From assembly GCA_030598625.1 (NCBI GenBank), contig JAUVPO010000128.1, positions 1-5,836 of the forward strand: DNA of 5,836 nt, in the 5' to 3' direction. The notes beneath the pieces are model-generated. The model did not search any database. It was not told the origin of the DNA and worked only from the letters and a program-made list of their open reading frames with translations. Source of the stretch: Deferribacteres bacterium (GTDB lineage Bacteria; Nitrospirota; Thermodesulfovibrionia; UBA6902). The position numbers and the translations under genes are program-made. Below are positions 4,872 through 5,836 of this stretch, piece after piece (positions within the stretch are counted from its first letter, which is position 1; each line of letters starts with the position of its first letter).

Positions 4872-5836
4872 ATGGAAGACTATTTTGCGAGTTATTTATC
4901 CGACGCTCACTGGCAAATCATTGAGCGGGGGTGGGACCCTGAGCTGCAAAATGTTCATGAAACCCAGTTTGCCCTCGGAAACGGGTACATAGGGAGCCGC
5001 GGTATCCTTGAGGAAAACCCTCCTGGCTGTTGTCCGGGGACATTTTTTGCCGGCCTGTTTGAGGGCACCCAGTCGCTTGTCCCCGAACTCGTTAATGCTC
5101 CTAATCCGGTTGACCTCAGGATAAGTGTTAACGGAGAAAAACTCGGGGTAGTGGCCATGGACGTATTAAGCCATCAGCGAATCCTTGACATGCGAAAGGG
5201 GCTTCTGTCCCGGCATACAATATATTCAAATGCAAGAAAAAAGAGATTTGACTATCAGTCGATGCGGTTCTTCAGCATGCACGACAAAAACACCGCTGTA
5301 ATGCAGGTCTATCTTACACCCCTGGATGAAAGCGCTGAATTAACTTTTACAAACTCCATTGATGCTTCGGTAGTGAACAGGGGACTTGTTACTGAAGGGG
5401 ACAAAAATCACGTGGCAATTGTTGAATCCACCCGGTCGGGAAATATCAAGTGTGTTTGTACAAAAACAGTCGAAAAAGAAATCCTGATTTCATACAGGAG
5501 CCACCTTGTACTTAAGAAGGGCGGGAGAGTGCGTGGCATCCCGGACTGGACATTCCATCTCAAGCTGAAAAAGGGTGAGACCGCATGCCTGACAAACTAT
5601 ATCTCATTTCATACATCGTTTGTAAACGATTCAATGGAAAAAACAAAAAAGGCTTCACTGAAAACCATTACCAGAAGCGCGAAGAAAGGGTTTGACCAAC
5701 TGGTCCGCGAACACTGTAAGGCATGGGAAAAGAAATGGAAAATATCGAACATAGAAATAGACGGAGACCCTGACATTGAAAGGATAGTCCGCTTCAATAT
5801 ATACCATCTGCTTATTGCCGCCAGTAAGAATTGCAA
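4872..5836 (+). CDS. Glycoside hydrolase family 65 disaccharide phosphorylase, N-terminal part (3' truncated)
   Basis: The frame is open from ATG at 4872 to the window edge (321 complete codons); family members are usually about 750-800 aa, so less than half is seen. The GH65 N-terminal signature is clear: E30-T-Q-FALGNGYIGSRG (30-44), LDMRKGLLSR (105-114) and RFFSMHD (132-138). These belong to the N-terminal beta-sandwich. The helical linker then begins, with W285 and W289 and IDGDPDIERIVRFNIYHLL (296-314) leading into the (alpha/alpha)6 barrel. The catalytic Glu and the phosphate-binding part lie beyond the window, so the substrate (maltose, trehalose, kojibiose, nigerose and so on) cannot be assigned. 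AAGGAGA at 4854-4860 is the Shine-Dalgarno site, inside the end of the mutase gene, 11 bases before ATG. Co-transcription with the mutase fits inverting phosphorolysis, which yields beta-glucose 1-phosphate. No signal peptide is visible, so the protein is probably cytoplasmic. Confidence 0.92.
   Translation, partial: MEDYFASYLSDAHWQIIERGWDPELQNVHETQFALGNGYIGSRGILEENPPGCCPGTFFAGLFEGTQSLVPELVNAPNPVDLRISVNGEKLGVVAMDVLSHQRILDMRKGLLSRHTIYSNARKKRFDYQSMRFFSMHDKNTAVMQVYLTPLDESAELTFTNSIDASVVNRGLVTEGDKNHVAIVESTRSGNIKCVCTKTVEKEILISYRSHLVLKKGGRVRGIPDWTFHLKLKKGETACLTNYISFHTSFVNDSMEKTKKASLKTITRSAKKGFDQLVREHCKAWEKKWKISNIEIDGDPDIERIVRFNIYHLLIAASKNC

Noticed and set aside
1..5836. CRISPR array, tRNA or rRNA genes, riboswitch, or defence system
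   Set aside because: I saw no regularly spaced repeats, no cloverleaf with a recognisable T-loop, and no rRNA-like or riboswitch-like sequence; the coding regions are metabolic genes.

Overview
The window suggests an anaerobic bacterium, probably assembled from an environmental or uncultured lineage. The evidence is a complete four-subunit pyruvate:ferredoxin oxidoreductase, ATG starts with good Shine-Dalgarno sites, and two kinds of non-coding palindromic repeat. Such repeats are common in groups such as Nitrospirota, Desulfobacterota, anammox Planctomycetota and Omnitrophota. The phylum cannot be fixed from this sequence, and that list is a guess.

Layout. (1) Bases 1-670 (+) hold the 3' end of a DUF3604/CehA-type PHP-like metallohydrolase gene; its 5' part lies outside the window. 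(2) Bases 687-3728 (-) hold a tight operon, read right to left: porC (gamma), porD (delta, 2[4Fe-4S] ferredoxin), porA (alpha) and porB (beta, TPP). porC/porD overlap by 4 bp (ATGA), porD/porA by 1 bp (TAATG), and a 32-bp gap precedes porB. (3) Bases 3729-4189 are a divergent intergenic region. It holds a candidate por promoter, an 82-bp nested palindrome of the GTCATTCC...GGAATGAC type, and a 95-bp BIME/REP-like pair of inverted hairpins. (4) Bases 4190-4864 (+) encode a beta-phosphoglucomutase-type HAD protein. Seven bases later comes the N-terminal part of a glycoside hydrolase family 65 disaccharide phosphorylase (4872 to the window end, truncated).

How the genes work together. GH65 phosphorylases split an alpha-glucoside such as maltose, trehalose, kojibiose or nigerose with phosphate, giving beta-glucose 1-phosphate. 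The adjacent mutase converts this to glucose 6-phosphate for glycolysis. The divergent por operon oxidises the resulting pyruvate to acetyl-CoA, CO2 and reduced ferredoxin, or runs in reverse for CO2 fixation. The metabolic link between the two operons is inference; only the pairing of mutase and phosphorylase is a well-known operon logic.

I see no previously undescribed multi-gene system here. The most notable non-genic signal is the BIME-like element. Its two inverted copies match at 22 of 24 positions, and the two differences are the two partners of one stem base pair, that is, a compensatory change.
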